Source: DSPP01 sp964607165 (GTDB lineage: Bacteria > Zixibacteria > MSB-5A5 > DSPP01). Taken from it: a DNA stretch of 12,684 bases. Location of the stretch: the NCBI GenBank assembly GCA_964607165.1, contig CAZSIT010000045.1:1-12684 (forward strand), in the 5' to 3' direction. Under the pieces are notes generated by a model. That model was not told where the DNA came from and searched no databases. It saw only the letters and a program-made list of their open reading frames with translations. The position numbers and the translations under genes are program-made. Within the stretch, counting starts at the first letter, position 1; each line of letters starts with the position of its first letter. Shown piece by piece: positions 12,434-12,684 of this stretch.

Positions 12434-12684
12434 CCCGCGCCAGCAGGCGATACGGGACGAGGTGCGCGAATTCTGCCAGAAAGAGATTTTGCCCGTGGCA
12501 CGGGAACTGGACCGCCGACCGGAGCCGCAGCAATTTCCGTACGAACTGTTCCGCAAGCTGGGCAAGGCAGGATACATCGGTTACGTTCAGCCCAAGGAAT
12601 ACGGCGGGCAGGGGAAAAGCGCTTTGGAATACGCCACGCTCATCGAAGAGCTGGCCTACTGGGATGCACCGACTTCGCTTCTGC
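12417..12684 (+). CDS. Acyl-CoA dehydrogenase, N-terminal part (runs off the window)
   Basis: 89 codons are visible. The translation starts MPYNIDPRQQAIRDEVREFC and continues with ILPVARELDR, LGKAGYIGYVQPKEYGGQG and EYATLIEELAYWD. This is the helical N-terminal domain of FAD-dependent acyl-CoA dehydrogenases, with the typical PKEYGG turn and following EEL helix. The enzyme oxidises acyl-CoA to enoyl-CoA; which acyl chain cannot be told from this part. GGAGGGG (12408-12414) lies 2-3 nt before the ATG. The start lies inside RAYT 2 in another frame (17-nt overlap). Its position after a mutase subunit suggests an acyl-CoA or branched-chain amino-acid catabolic operon. Confidence 0.9.
   Translation, partial: MPYNIDPRQQAIRDEVREFCQKEILPVARELDRRPEPQQFPYELFRKLGKAGYIGYVQPKEYGGQGKSALEYATLIEELAYWDAPTSLL

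Overview
The window looks bacterial. It carries a class A RNase P RNA, a bacterial-type IMP dehydrogenase, RecJ, LemA, and two REP-associated tyrosine transposases (RAYTs). A 10-N run inside a repeat suggests a scaffold from a draft, probably metagenome-assembled, genome. The split methylmalonyl-CoA mutase, medium GC content and dense GTAG-type palindromes fit an uncultured Gram-negative lineage, for example an FCB-related candidate phylum. That placement is a guess; nothing here fixes the taxon.

Positions 1-790 form a tandem array of tRNA-Val(CAC)-derived units. It holds one intact tRNA (477-550), one full-length copy with a ruined 3' half (168-241), a 25-nt 3' fragment (1-25) and a vestigial 3' half (about 584-624). 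Near-identical sigma70-like promoters precede both full-length copies, and double-palindrome repeats lie between units. An intrinsic-terminator-like hairpin at 740-774 ends the region.

Positions 792-8742 are co-oriented and mostly tightly packed. In order they are: a coiled-coil zinc-ribbon (DUF164-type) protein, guaB, a hairpin-rich gap, lemA, rnpB (its P1 helix includes the lemA stop codon), recJ, meaB and the large subunit of methylmalonyl-CoA mutase. MeaB is the GTPase chaperone of the mutase, so meaB-mcmA1 is a functional pair.

Positions 8743-12684 continue the acyl-CoA theme but are interrupted. A RAYT, a tryptophanase and a reverse-strand VOC protein separate the mutase large subunit from its B12-binding small subunit (11394-11822). 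A second RAYT lies between the small subunit and an acyl-CoA dehydrogenase that runs off the end. Six palindromic REP/REPIN-like elements sit in this part or inside the RAYT genes, with two more in the tRNA array. All carry an outward GTAG (or CTAC) edge, and their hairpin arms differ in sequence while staying self-complementary.

The main find is this RAYT/REPIN system. Palindromes lie inside both RAYT reading frames at the same protein position, just after the HUH motif, and the 3' ends of both RAYTs contain the likely ribosome-binding site of the next gene.
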